The notes beneath the pieces were generated by a model. That model saw only the letters and a program-made list of their open reading frames with translations, was not told where the DNA came from and did not search any database. From contig OZ035998.1 in assembly GCA_964035015.1 (NCBI GenBank), forward strand, positions 11,868,143 through 11,932,142: a stretch of 64,000 nucleotides of DNA, in the 5' to 3' direction. A program made the translations under genes and the position numbers. Positions 21,401 through 33,400 of the stretch are shown in pieces (position 1 is the first letter of the stretch; every line of letters starts with the position of its first letter). The stretch is from Corallium rubrum. Its lineage: Eukaryota; Cnidaria; Anthozoa; Scleralcyonacea; Coralliidae.

Positions 21401-24400
21401 TTACAAATTCATTAATAATCCATAAGGAAAGTTCAAAAGAAAGAAATATTTATTAATCAGCTCAAATTCATCTTCCTCTGAGTTAAGATGGTTTTATCTA
21501 ACCTCTAACATCATGTAGATTTGATAAGTAAGTCAGAATATTCCGATCTTTAGGGACATTCACAACGGCTGCCCATTGTAACTGCGCATAAAGATCGGTC
21601 GCTCATATTTTATCTACTACATAAGTTTTTAACCCACAATTAAGTGCTTTCACTGAAGATGTGCTTTGAGATCCTTCCAGATTTTGTGCTACTTTATTGT
21701 TGAACTGCATGTATTAACATATACGAGATGTACAGCCCCCTAGTTTCCCTGTCGAAGTCAAGTGGAAAACGTTGAAGGTTCAGTAGCGTCGAGCTATCCA
21801 TGATATAACCAAGACCATGATGTTTATGTTTTGCTCAGTTGAATTGCACGAGATGTTCTTGCTAAACGTATAGGCCGGCTTTTACTATATCCCTTACGCA
21901 AAACTTTCTACAGACAATACAGGCACGACCTCAGTACAGTACAATACAATACAATACAATACAATACAATACAATACAATACAATACAATACAATACAAT
22001 ACAATACAATACAATACAATACAATACAATACAATACAATACAATACAATACAATACAATACAATACAATACAATACAATACAATACAATACAATACAAT
22101 ACAATACAATACAATACAATACAATACAATACAATACAATACAATATACAATACGATACGATACGATACGATACGATGCGATGCGATGCGATGCGATGCA
22201 ATGCAATGCAAGTTAAAAATTGAATTTTTAACAATTGGCAAAGAACAAGTCAAGGCAAAGAATAGTGAAATAAAACTCCTTTAGAAACACAGGATACGGT
22301 ATATATTGTGTAGAAGCCAACAGTATTAATAATTACAACACACAAAATTGCATTTTCTGTCTGCAATATTGAACGAAAATGGCAAAGGTTAATGACCACA
22401 CTAGGTGTTCAACAAATTTTTGTTTATGGATAGCATGAAAATAGGTGCTGTAGCTTGTCGGTTATTGCGATAATTTTACGCGGAGAAGATGGAAAAAGCT
22501 ATTCTAGACTTTCATATTTTGAAAATGTTCCGGGGGGGATGCCCACGGACCCCCTACTAGCCCCCCTGTCGGGGACCTTAGCCCCTGTGTCGGGGCATTT
22601 CTGGCGCCGCCCCTGGTCTCGTGTCGAGTCGTGTTATGTTACTTTATATGATATGTCATTTTATATATTATGTCATATATATGATGTCATGATATATATG
22701 ATGTCATGATATATATGATGTCATGTCCTATCAAATAATCATCATATTACAACAGTAAAACAAAGGGGCTGTTTTGGGCCAGCTCAGGTAGGAATGGGTT
22801 AAATAATATCATGTATCATGTTATGTTATCATGTTATCATGTATCATGTATCATGTATTACGTAGCATATCTTGATTATATCATATATCACATTGTGTAA
22901 CATTCATAAACGAGTGGGAGTGTTTTGAGAGGACAATGAAAATCACGAGACCGTTAACCGAGTAATTTTCATTGTTCTCGAGTGTTTGTTAAACATGAGA
23001 GAATAATGAAAATTACGAGGCTGTAGACTGATTTTTATAATTTTCGAATGTTTTACAAAGACAAGAGAACAATGAAAATTAGGCCGAGTCGTTTTTGTTG
23101 CTCTCGAGTGCTTGTAACCCTGGTAAAACACGATACACAAGTTTATGAAATAGCTTCTCAATCGTTTATTATAGTAGAATTCGCGAGAGGACTTGGTGAT
23201 ATTGGTTCCAATGCTCTCATGTTGAATTTATAAGTAAGAAATGTGGTAATAAACTGTCATTTGTTTGTGCCATTTATTGATCTGATTTCTTAATTATGAA
23301 TCCAGTTAGCGCGACCTTTACTGGGTTTCAAAACTCATACACATGACCAAATATATTTCTTTGATTGGCTAATTCGCTCATGAATTATTAATGAGTTTGA
23401 GAAATCACAGTCACATCTGCAAAGAAATTGAAACACATCGCAACAATCGTTTGTGTAAAGTCGCCTGTTTATAAACTGCTGTCATTTCTAATTTGAATAA
23501 CTGTTAATTTCAAGACTTTTCTGACCCTCAAATATATTCAAGAAATAGAAGAGATAACTCAAAAGATGAAGCAAGTTACATATTTTTTGATAATAGAAGT
23601 GATCGAATGGTTGAGGTTAGAAAATACGTAAAAAATTAGTAGTCGTAAATGTAAAATATGGCTTATACAGTTGGACCGTTTTTTGAACATCAACATAGAA
23701 TAACGAAGAAACAAACAAATGAAACGAACGGACGGACGGACGGACGGACGGGTGGATGGATGGATGGATGGATGGATGGATGGATGGATGGATGGATGGA
23801 TGGATGGATGGATGGATGGATGGATGGATGGATGGATGGATGGATGGATGGATGGATGGATGGATGGATGGATGGATGGATGGATGGATAGATGGATGGA
23901 TGGACGGATGGATAGATGGATGGATGGACGGATAGATGGATGGACGGATGGACAGATGGACGGATGGACAGATGGACGGATGGACAGATGGACGGACGGT
24001 GGTGAGTGGATGAATGAATTAATGACGGGGTGAAGGGATGAACGAATGAATAATTAATTAATGAAGGGAAGGGAAGGAAGGAAGGAAGGAAGGAAGGAAG
24101 GAAGGAAGGAAGGAAGGAAGGAAGGAAGGAAGGAAGGAAGCAAGGTAAAATGAAAGAAGGATGGACGGAGGAAGGAAGGAAGAAAGGAAGGAAGAAAAGA
24201 GTATTTTTATATTTTCGAATTTTCTTTTGTAACAAATTTTCAAAGCAAGTCTATAATCAATACACCAGCTCAACCAAAACCTTTTCAATTTCTTCATATA
24301 TAGTTATGGTGGATGGACAAGTTAAACGGCAAGAAATACAAATTTATGGTACTTTCGCCTGGAGAAACTATCGACATAAACTCCCGTAATACTCATCAGT

Positions 24401-27400
24401 GGTCAGTTATAGAGAAATATACTAGAAAAAGTTTATTGATTAACAAAGAGAAAGTATTCTCACCGCAACCGAATGAACCCTCCATGAGAACTATTCTTAT
24501 TATAGGGCGTTCTGGTATGTATGCCGAAATTGTTTGTTTTACGCTTATTTCATTATTTACTCAATAGCATGGTTGAGCGATTGAACCCAAAAGTTTCTGA
24601 TTGCTTCATTTATTAAAAATACGATGTGTGCAATAAGGTAGAAACCATTTACCTATTAAGACCCCGTTTACACGATACCGGCACAAAAATTACATGAAAA
24701 CGACACAAAATAAGACGGGTTTCCCGACGGCATGAAATGAAATGAAACGGAGCGCCCGTGTCGTAACAGTTTGATGACGGTAATCACGATATATACGATC
24801 ACAGTATTCGGGTCAGCAGTATTCACAAAGTCTTTTCAATTCTCATTGGAAGAGAATAGTCACATGCTAATCCGTCATTATATTATACCGGCACCGTGTA
24901 AACGCAAGACTTTTTTCCCTGTATTTACACACCGGTATGATTTTGTTCCGTTTTCAAATTGTACCGGCATCGTGTAAACGGGGTCTAAGACATCACAACC
25001 TTAAGCTGAATTAAGTTGAGTTGGCGAGGTTATAAAATAGGTAAAAATATTTGATAACAAATATAACTGGTGGCATATACAATTAGTTAATATGCTTTCA
25101 AAACTTTCAATGAATTTAAAACAAAACTTATTACTAATTTTCGAAGAAGACTGGTATCTAATGAAAAAATCCTCCTGATTTACATATTAAACTTTAGCTT
25201 TGATTTTCTCGGCTTAGACAAAGTTGTTTACAAAATTGAATTTATCTACACTCGCAATACGTATTTTATCAGATCTAAAACACTTGGTTTTCGTCTGGTG
25301 TTTTAGATCTGAGAAAACACTGCGCTGCTCATGTTTCTCAAAAAAGAATTAAGGTTTATATTGAACTATATACATACTTTCCTTTTTTTAGCAGATTTAC
25401 GCATAAAACTACATCTAAAATATAGTAAAAACTATATAGTGTTCTATAGATATACTGAAGCTACCAATGTGGCAAAGTTTACCCATTTGAAATACTCGGT
25501 GGATATTTTTAAAATATCTTTATTTGGCTTTATTTAAAATAAATAGAAAACCTTGTTACCTTGTACCCCTGGTTCTATATCGAGTTATTGATGTACTTTG
25601 AAAGTTAAACAACTCTGCTATCGCCTCGTCTTTTTATGTCTTAAATAAATTAAAATTAGGTTTATGTAATGTAATCAATTGATAGTGTTGACCTCAGTTT
25701 ACTTCGTCGTTAGTACGTGGTTCAATTAGTACGCGATTCAACTTAGTATTAGAAGAAGTCGACTTCGGGCAAGTCTAACCTCAGTTGTCCGATTTCTAGA
25801 ACAAACTGATACAAAAATTCCCGAAAAGTTTATCGAAGCTATGGTTGTGGTTGATAAATCTGTTATCGAATTGCTTGGAAGCAAGGAGAATGTTACAAGA
25901 TATATTTTAACGATATTGAGAATGGTAAGTGAAGCAATGGTTTTGGCGGGTATTTGTATAGACATAAACAAATGTATTCAAACAATTCAGCTCATATTAA
26001 GTTATTTTATACAATTCAATGCATAGGCGGCGGAAGATAGGTTTGTTAGGGGGGGCTGAACTTCGAGCACCGAAGGGGCGAGAAACCTCTAGGGCCCTCA
26101 CGGAAAATTTTGAAATCTAGAGTCTCTGAAATGGCATTTCCTGCGTTTAGGGGGAAGATTTTACAGAATCCTAAACGTTATAAAACCCTACCGCCCACAA
26201 TAATTTTTTCATTATCCTTCATTTTTTTCGGCCTTTCTTAATTCTTGGCTCAGACGAAATAAAAACGGCAATTCATTGTTCAAACTTTGAGAAACATTTC
26301 GATATGGCTCATTCATAATACTTCTGGTCAGCAGTCATCACATGCTAATACGTGGAGTACTTCGATTTTCTCGGCTAAAACAGCATGAGCGAGCTGTATA
26401 TGATTTACTACGGCTCGCTTGCAGCTCGCCTTGTAAATCAGATACAGCTCGGCTGCTCATGCTATATCTATTATTTAACTTTTTTTTAAATATTATTTGC
26501 CAAGCGAGTTTCAATTCAATTCAGTCCAGTTCTGTCCAATTCAATCCAATCCAATCCATTTTCAATTTAATGCAATTCTGAATTCCATTCTATTCCACTT
26601 CAATTCTGAATGCCCTTCATTCTTAAAGTAGTTATAGTTTTAGCAAACAGAAGAAGAGCATAGCATTTGTAACTGATGCATGTTTGTCATTTCTGTGGCT
26701 ATTTTTTTTAGTCAACAAAAGTATTTCAACACCAGTCATTGACCAAACTTGGAGTAAAACTGACGCATGTTCTTTCCAAATTAGTTTTACTGCACGAAGA
26801 TGTCGTAAGTAAGCGGTAAACGCTATTACTATATAAAACGTCAAAATTTCATTTAGACTTTTACAAGTCAAAAGTAACACAATACTGTATAAAGATGGGG
26901 TTTGTTGATACCGAAAAAAAATGATAGCGCAGTGAATTTAGATATTTTCGTGTGTGTTTACCATTTGTTGCGGAGTGTTGCCATTTGGAAACTTATTAAT
27001 TTTACTCAGAAAGCCTATCTATTGAAAACGCAAACCCTATCTATAAAAGTATAAACGCAAAGCCTGTATGTACATGCGTGAGGTATGTATTTTTACTGGA
27101 GGCCAAAATGAGACCAAAATTTCATGAGCTATTTTTGTAATTTTGATTTGAGATTTTGTTGATCATCTCTGTTACTTAGAATTGTATTTTTAAATGTGCT
27201 GTTACATGATTTAGACAACGAACCCGAGTTGTGTATGAGCTGATAGATAATCGACGAGGCCGGCCGAGTTGACTACCTTGCACAGACAACGAGGACGAAT
27301 TGCAAATCATTTTTCTTACAATAAACCAACTAGTCGGACAAACTATTATTTTAAAGAAACAAAGTAACTCAAACTTCAGTTTGCAAATTTTCTGCTATTA

Positions 27401-30400
27401 TTTTGATTTAAAACTTGACTCTTTTGCTGCTAGTGGTCTGTCACAGAATGCAACATTTGTAATGGTCCATGCACTTGTTGGTGTTGTACTAACTAACATC
27501 TCCTACGAAAATGTGCTAGAATATTCTATGGAATATTCAATAAGAAACTGAGACAGATTTATAGAATATTCTATAGTAGAATATTCTATAGGATTTAGAA
27601 ATCCTATAGAATATATACCACGGTCCCAAATTCCAATGGAATATTCTATAGGATTCTATAGAACATTTTTGTATGGGATTATACTGCGATACTGATTCTT
27701 TCATCATGGTAGTTAGGTGCGGGTACAGCTTAAGTACAGCGATTGATGTACGGCGGTATTTTCTAATCAGTTTTTAATTTGACGTCATATCGCTATTTTT
27801 GACTTGATTTTGACGTTTGCTTTGTATTAGAATGAAATAAGATTTAACTCCGACGACGGTGAGGGGACCTTTCTGTCTATATGTAGTTACATGGATAAAA
27901 TTGAAAGCAGTGGCTCCGTCGTTTTTGATCAAAAAATATTTCTAACAAAGTAAGTAATCTGTGGTTAAATGCCATTAGTGATGCGATCCGATTTTCTGAT
28001 CTAAAATAACATGCTAAAAAATTTACATTTAAAATGTGTTATATTATGTTTTGAGTTAAAATCATTTAACTAAACACCAAAACTTACATTGTTTTTAGGA
28101 GAATATTTGGAAGAGCGGGTAAGTAATTATTTTTTTATTTAAATATCTATCAATAGGATGCAGGAAGCATATATAAATATGAAGTTTGTTACTTTGCAAC
28201 CGAAGTCCCTTTCTCTTCTCCCTCTCCTTCCTTCCTTCCTTCCTTCCTTCCTTCCTTCCTTCCTTCCTTCCTTCCTTCCTTCCTTCCTTCCTTCCTTCCT
28301 TCCTCAATTTCTTCCTTTCTTTCTTCCTATTTTTTTCTTTTCTTTCTTCTTTTCTTTCTTCTTTCCTTCTTCTTTCTCTCCTTTTTTCCTTTCATCTATG
28401 CTTTTCGTATTTTAGTCGATAACTATACTTTTTAAAAATTTTATTGTAAAATAGTAATTTACATTAATTGTTGTAATTCTTTATTAATTATTGTTTAACA
28501 TGAGCCTATGCCACCGACATTAATATTAAATAAATATTCGTATTCGTATTTTTCCTTCCTGTGTTCTTTCCTTCCTTCCGTTCTTCCTTCCTTCTTCCTT
28601 CCTTCTTCCTTCCTTCCTTCCTTCCTTCCTTCCTTCCTTCCTTCCTTCCTTCCTCCCTTCTTCCCTTCCTCCCTTCCTCCCTTCCTCCCTTCCTCCCTTC
28701 CTTTCTTCCTTCCTTCCTTCCTTCCTTCCTTCCTTCCTTCCTTCCTTCCTTCCTTCCTTCCTTCCTTCCTTCCTTCTGTCTTTCCTTCCTTCTTTTCTTC
28801 TTTTTTTCTTCCTTTTTTTCATCCTTCCTTCCTTTACATAAGTCGAATATTAATAATAACTGAATCATATCTCTTGTCACAAACCAGGCTATTCCTTCGG
28901 CAAAGGAATGTGCCGTAGAGGCCGTAATTGTGCTTTGATTTTTAACGACGGTTTTTCCTCAGCGCTCAATATAGCACACGAAACAGGACACGCGTAAGTA
29001 TTAGAAAAGTATACACGTTTAGCTTGTCAGTTCTTAGTCATTGCTATAAGTTTTAGAAACAAACCAACGGCTAATACATACAAAAATGATAAACCGTGCA
29101 AACGGCCGAACCCAATTTATGGTAAACTGTAAAAATATTCAGTATAACTATATATGTAAAGCTGTGTTGTGTTGGTGTGTTAGACTGTGTTGTGTTGTGT
29201 TGTGTTGTGTTGTGTTGTGTTGTGTTGTGTTGTGTTGTGTTGTGTTGTGTTGTGTTGTGTTGTGTTGTGTTGTGTTGTGTTGTGTTGTGTTGTGTTGTGT
29301 TGTGTTGTGTTGTGTTGTGTTGTGTTGTGTTGTGTTGTGTTGTGTTGTGTTGTGTTGGGTTGGGTTGGGTTGGGTTGTGCTGTGCTGTGCTGTGCTGTGC
29401 TGTGCTGTGCTGTGCTGTGCTGTGCTGTGCTGTGCTGTGCTGTGCTGTGTGTTGTGTTGTGTTGTGTTGTGTTGTGTTGTGTGCTGTGCTGTGCTGTGCT
29501 GTGCTGTGCTGTGCTGTGCTGTGCTGTGCTGTGCTGTGCTGTGCTGTGCTGTGGTGTGGTGTGCTGTGCTGTGCTGTGCTGTGCTGTGCTGTGCTGTGCT
29601 GTGCTGTGCTGTGCTGTGCTGTGCTGTGCTGTGCTGTGCTGTGCTGTGCTGTGCTGTGCTGTGCTGTGCTGTGCTGTGCTGTGCTGTGCTGTGCTGTGCT
29701 GTGCTGTGCTGTGCTGTGCTGTGCTGTGCTGTGCTGTGCTGTGCTGTGCTGTGCTGTGCTGTGCTGTGTTGTGTTGTGTTGTGTTGTGTTGTGTTGTGTT
29801 GTGTTGTGTTGTGTTGTGTTGTGTTGTGTTGTGTTGTGTTGTGTTGTGTTGCCGTTATGTTACAGTAGTGTAGTGTAGTGTAGTGTAGTGTAGTGTAGTG
29901 TAGTGTAGTGTAGTGTAGTGTAGTGTAGTGTAGTGTAGTGTAGTGTAGTGTAGTGTGGTGTGGTGCGGTGCGGTGCGGTGCGGTGCGGTGCGGTGCGGTG
30001 CGGTGCGGTGCGGTGCGGTGCGGTGCGGTGTGGTGTGGTGTGGTGTGTGGGGTGGGGTGGGGTGTTGTGTGTTGTGCTGTGCTGTGTCGTGTCGCGTCGC
30101 GTCGCGTTGCGTTGCGTTGTGTTGTTTTTGTTGTACTTACTATATAGAGTAATTATTAACACATGCGTTTGCATGTACTATCATCTAGACTTGGTATGAA
30201 CGACCAACGTTTTCCTCAAGGAAGTCCCTTTGTTATGTCAGGTATAATATTCGCACGTTTCAATAACTATGACTGGTGTAGATCTAGTCAGATTTCTCTG
30301 CTGAAAAACATCAGGTAAGACTGAAGACACTTGCGCCCATAATTTGAATATGCCTTTTAAGCCATTCATTGTTATCGATATTCCTTAAACTATATATTTT

Positions 30401-33400
30401 TATTTCATAACTATCATAAGAATGAAGCATTGTTTGGATAACAAACCTTCAGTGTACAACAAAGATTTCCCATTTGTGCACAAGTATCCTGGGGTTCACT
30501 ACAGCATCCTTAAGCAGTGCCATCTTAAATATAATATGAACTATAGCACCTGGCCCTACCAGGTAAGTATGTCGTGTAACATGCAAAGTGTGTGTATGTG
30601 TGTTCCAAAGTCGAGGTTATTAACTTCTTTCCTGTCCGAATTAATCTTTGGTATTTTATTCTGGGTAATACCACACGATTTTATTCACCTCTGAGGAAGG
30701 CATCGGACAGGAATGAGTTAATATTATATGCATGGTTATTTTAAATAACATACTTTACGTACGTAGAATGCACGACTGTCGTGACATAGATTCGTCTTTC
30801 TTAACGTTGTTGTTTTACGGTTATTATTTAGCTTCCCAGATCGTAAAACTTGCTTTCAGATTGCTCGTCGTCTGATTCATGCATGATTTAGTGCTTAGGT
30901 TACTGAATACAATAAAATTTTCGGATCTTTAAAGTTTCCTTGTACTTCTTTCACTGTTCTTTTGTAAAACAATATGGCCGACAAATCCGTAGTCCGAACC
31001 GGTTTATCACTGGAACTTAATAAGCCAGTTCGTAATCTTGAGTGCGCATCAAAATGACGCATTCTGCGTCGGGATGAAACTTATTTCAAACTAAGGTCGC
31101 AGGGTTCATTTGCATTTCCGACTTCTTTATACTGAATTCGCCAGCCTCATGTTATGAATTGTAATAACTTTTATATACCGACGCAGAACGCCTCATTTTG
31201 ACGCGCAGTCGAGATTACGAGCTGGCTTATAGACTGACACGTGACGCTTCTCAGTCAATCAGAGGACGCAATTTTACCGGAAGCAACTTGTATTGTATAA
31301 CAAATGTACTGAGTAGTGTTATGCAATCTGCATGGTCCCTCGATCTCGCGATATCCCGAAATCACTTTCGGGATAAGACAAAATAGCCGCTAGTTTTGCG
31401 GTTATAAGTTCATGTTATAGACGCACGAATTCTTGTGTTAGGATTAGGGTCAGATTTGCATGAAGTAAATGGGTTATATAGAATATCAACTTACAACCAG
31501 TTTTGCTTTTTTCACCGACGCAGGAGATTTTCTTGATAAAGAAGACGTAATTAATAGTACCGAGAGCTGATGTAATAGTACCAAGAATTTGTGGCAACAC
31601 TGCGTTTTTTGTTAAGCTTTCGACCTGTTGCCTCAGGCCTTCGTCTGAGAAAATTTATTGTGCGCGTGTACGTCACAACGTGTTAAATTCACATATTAAA
31701 CAAACTGAAATATCTCAAAACGGAAGCAAGGAAACCAAAAACTGAAAAAGATGTTACCTTGTCATTTTAAATGGGTTTTTTCTTTCAAATATGACGAACT
31801 TAATTTCATGTCCGTTGTAGGTTCTTTGACAAAAACATGTAGCCTTCAGCGTCAAATAACGCCCCCACACACACAGCCAATGAAATACAGAAGTATCTGG
31901 GATTCCGCTTGCTCAGGTTTGACAAAAAAAATAACGTTTTTTTATTTTCCTGCTCAGACAGATCAGTGTAAATGGCTTACGTGTCGGATGCCTCCGCCGT
32001 GGACAACACAAGCTAGTCGGGACGACTCGCACCCATTAGATGGGACTAAATGTGAAACCAATAAGGTAAAAATTAAATTGTTTTATAAAATAATCATCAA
32101 AACAATTCGACAAGGGTCCGACATCTCGGTCACGCAAAGCAAGATTTCGGCTAGGCGTGCTTGCTTGACTCTTATATAAACACAATAAGAAAATTAACAA
32201 AAAATAGTAGCAAAAGCACGATCTCGGTTCGCCAAAGCCGGCTAGGCTGGATACCTTCATGGGCTGGCTTATGCCTTCATATAAGCACCCTCTAAGAGCA
32301 TTGAGCCGCTCGTGCTTGAGGTAGCTAAAAATAACACCGCTGTCAAACGTTTTGCGCCTGCGCGACGTCCAAACATACCTTAAAAAAACAAACACGCGGG
32401 AAATCACTGTAAGATATTTAGACTGGTACGAGAGTCCCACACAAAAGCTAAAATTACAACCATACTACCACAACGTTAGGTAGATAGTTTGTGCATGTCC
32501 TCTCTGTCAATTGCAATATTGTAACATATTCTGCAATGCCCCATTCGTAATTTTTATATGCCGCCTTTTTTTGAAATACAAATGAATAGTCAAGTTTTAC
32601 TTAAGTCTTCACTGTCTGGTTGTTGTTGCCACGGATATTTCCCACATCTCTCTTGCAATGTTTTCTCTTGAAAATTCACGATTGCGCAAACGTTTGGCAG
32701 CCGTGTTGCTAAAACTCATTATTTCTCTCTTACGTTAAATTTTCTAGTGGTGTATATCTGGTGTTTGTCAAAAGAGAACGGAGCCAATAGTGCTGCCCAC
32801 TGCAATTCATGGGAACTGGAGCGAGTGGAAAGCCTGGAAACCGTGTTCGAGAACTTGCGGCGCTGGGATCAGTACGAGAGAAAGGGAATGCAATAACCCG
32901 CTGTACGAAAAAACCGTTGCACTAACTTATAACACAACAATTACTTATCAGACTCAAAAGCATACTTTTGACAATGCCCAAAATAACCTCGGTCTGTCAC
33001 CTGAGCCTCAGTAACTCAATAGTTAGAGCGTTTGACTATAGTTCTTACAAGCTTTCTCACCAGGCTGACTAGTTCTCACACTGAAGTGTGTAGTTCTTCA
33101 GTGGTTGCAAACTGTGACTATAGTTTTTACAAGGCCTGTTACCTGAGCTTCAGTAGCTGAATGGTTAGAGCATGAATAAAACATAACATTTAAAATTTAG
33201 CTTAACCGTTGAGCATTTGGAATATTGGTGCGTCATTCGTTTTTAATTTGTAATACTTGTAGTATGTTGACCTAACGTAAATATATCTATCTTTCTTTAG
33301 TCCTCTCTACGGCGGGAATTTTTGTGTTGGTATAGCAGTTGAAGTACGAGTCTGCAATACTGGAAAGGTAAGAACTTTCTGACCAAAATTAAATCACAAT

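Noticed and set aside
21894-22253. Minus-strand ORFs of repeated YCIVL residues
   Set aside because: Produced by the ACAAT array in all three frames; not coding.
22762-22793. 32-bp candidate exon that would fix the missing propeptide phase
   Set aside because: Length and phase fit, but the acceptor has a poor pyrimidine tract and the peptide shows no propeptide resemblance.
23658-24297. Repeat ORFs (MDGW and HPSI types)
   Set aside because: Translations of the GGAT and GGAA arrays on both strands.
28158-28918. Repeat ORFs (FLPS and KEGR types)
   Set aside because: Translations of CCTT arrays; they lie in introns of the protease gene.
29086-30199. Long plus- and minus-strand ORFs (up to 260 codons) of Val-Leu-Cys repeats
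   Set aside because: A 5-bp period is open in several frames at once when the unit lacks stops. There is no splice context, and the sequence is pure satellite.
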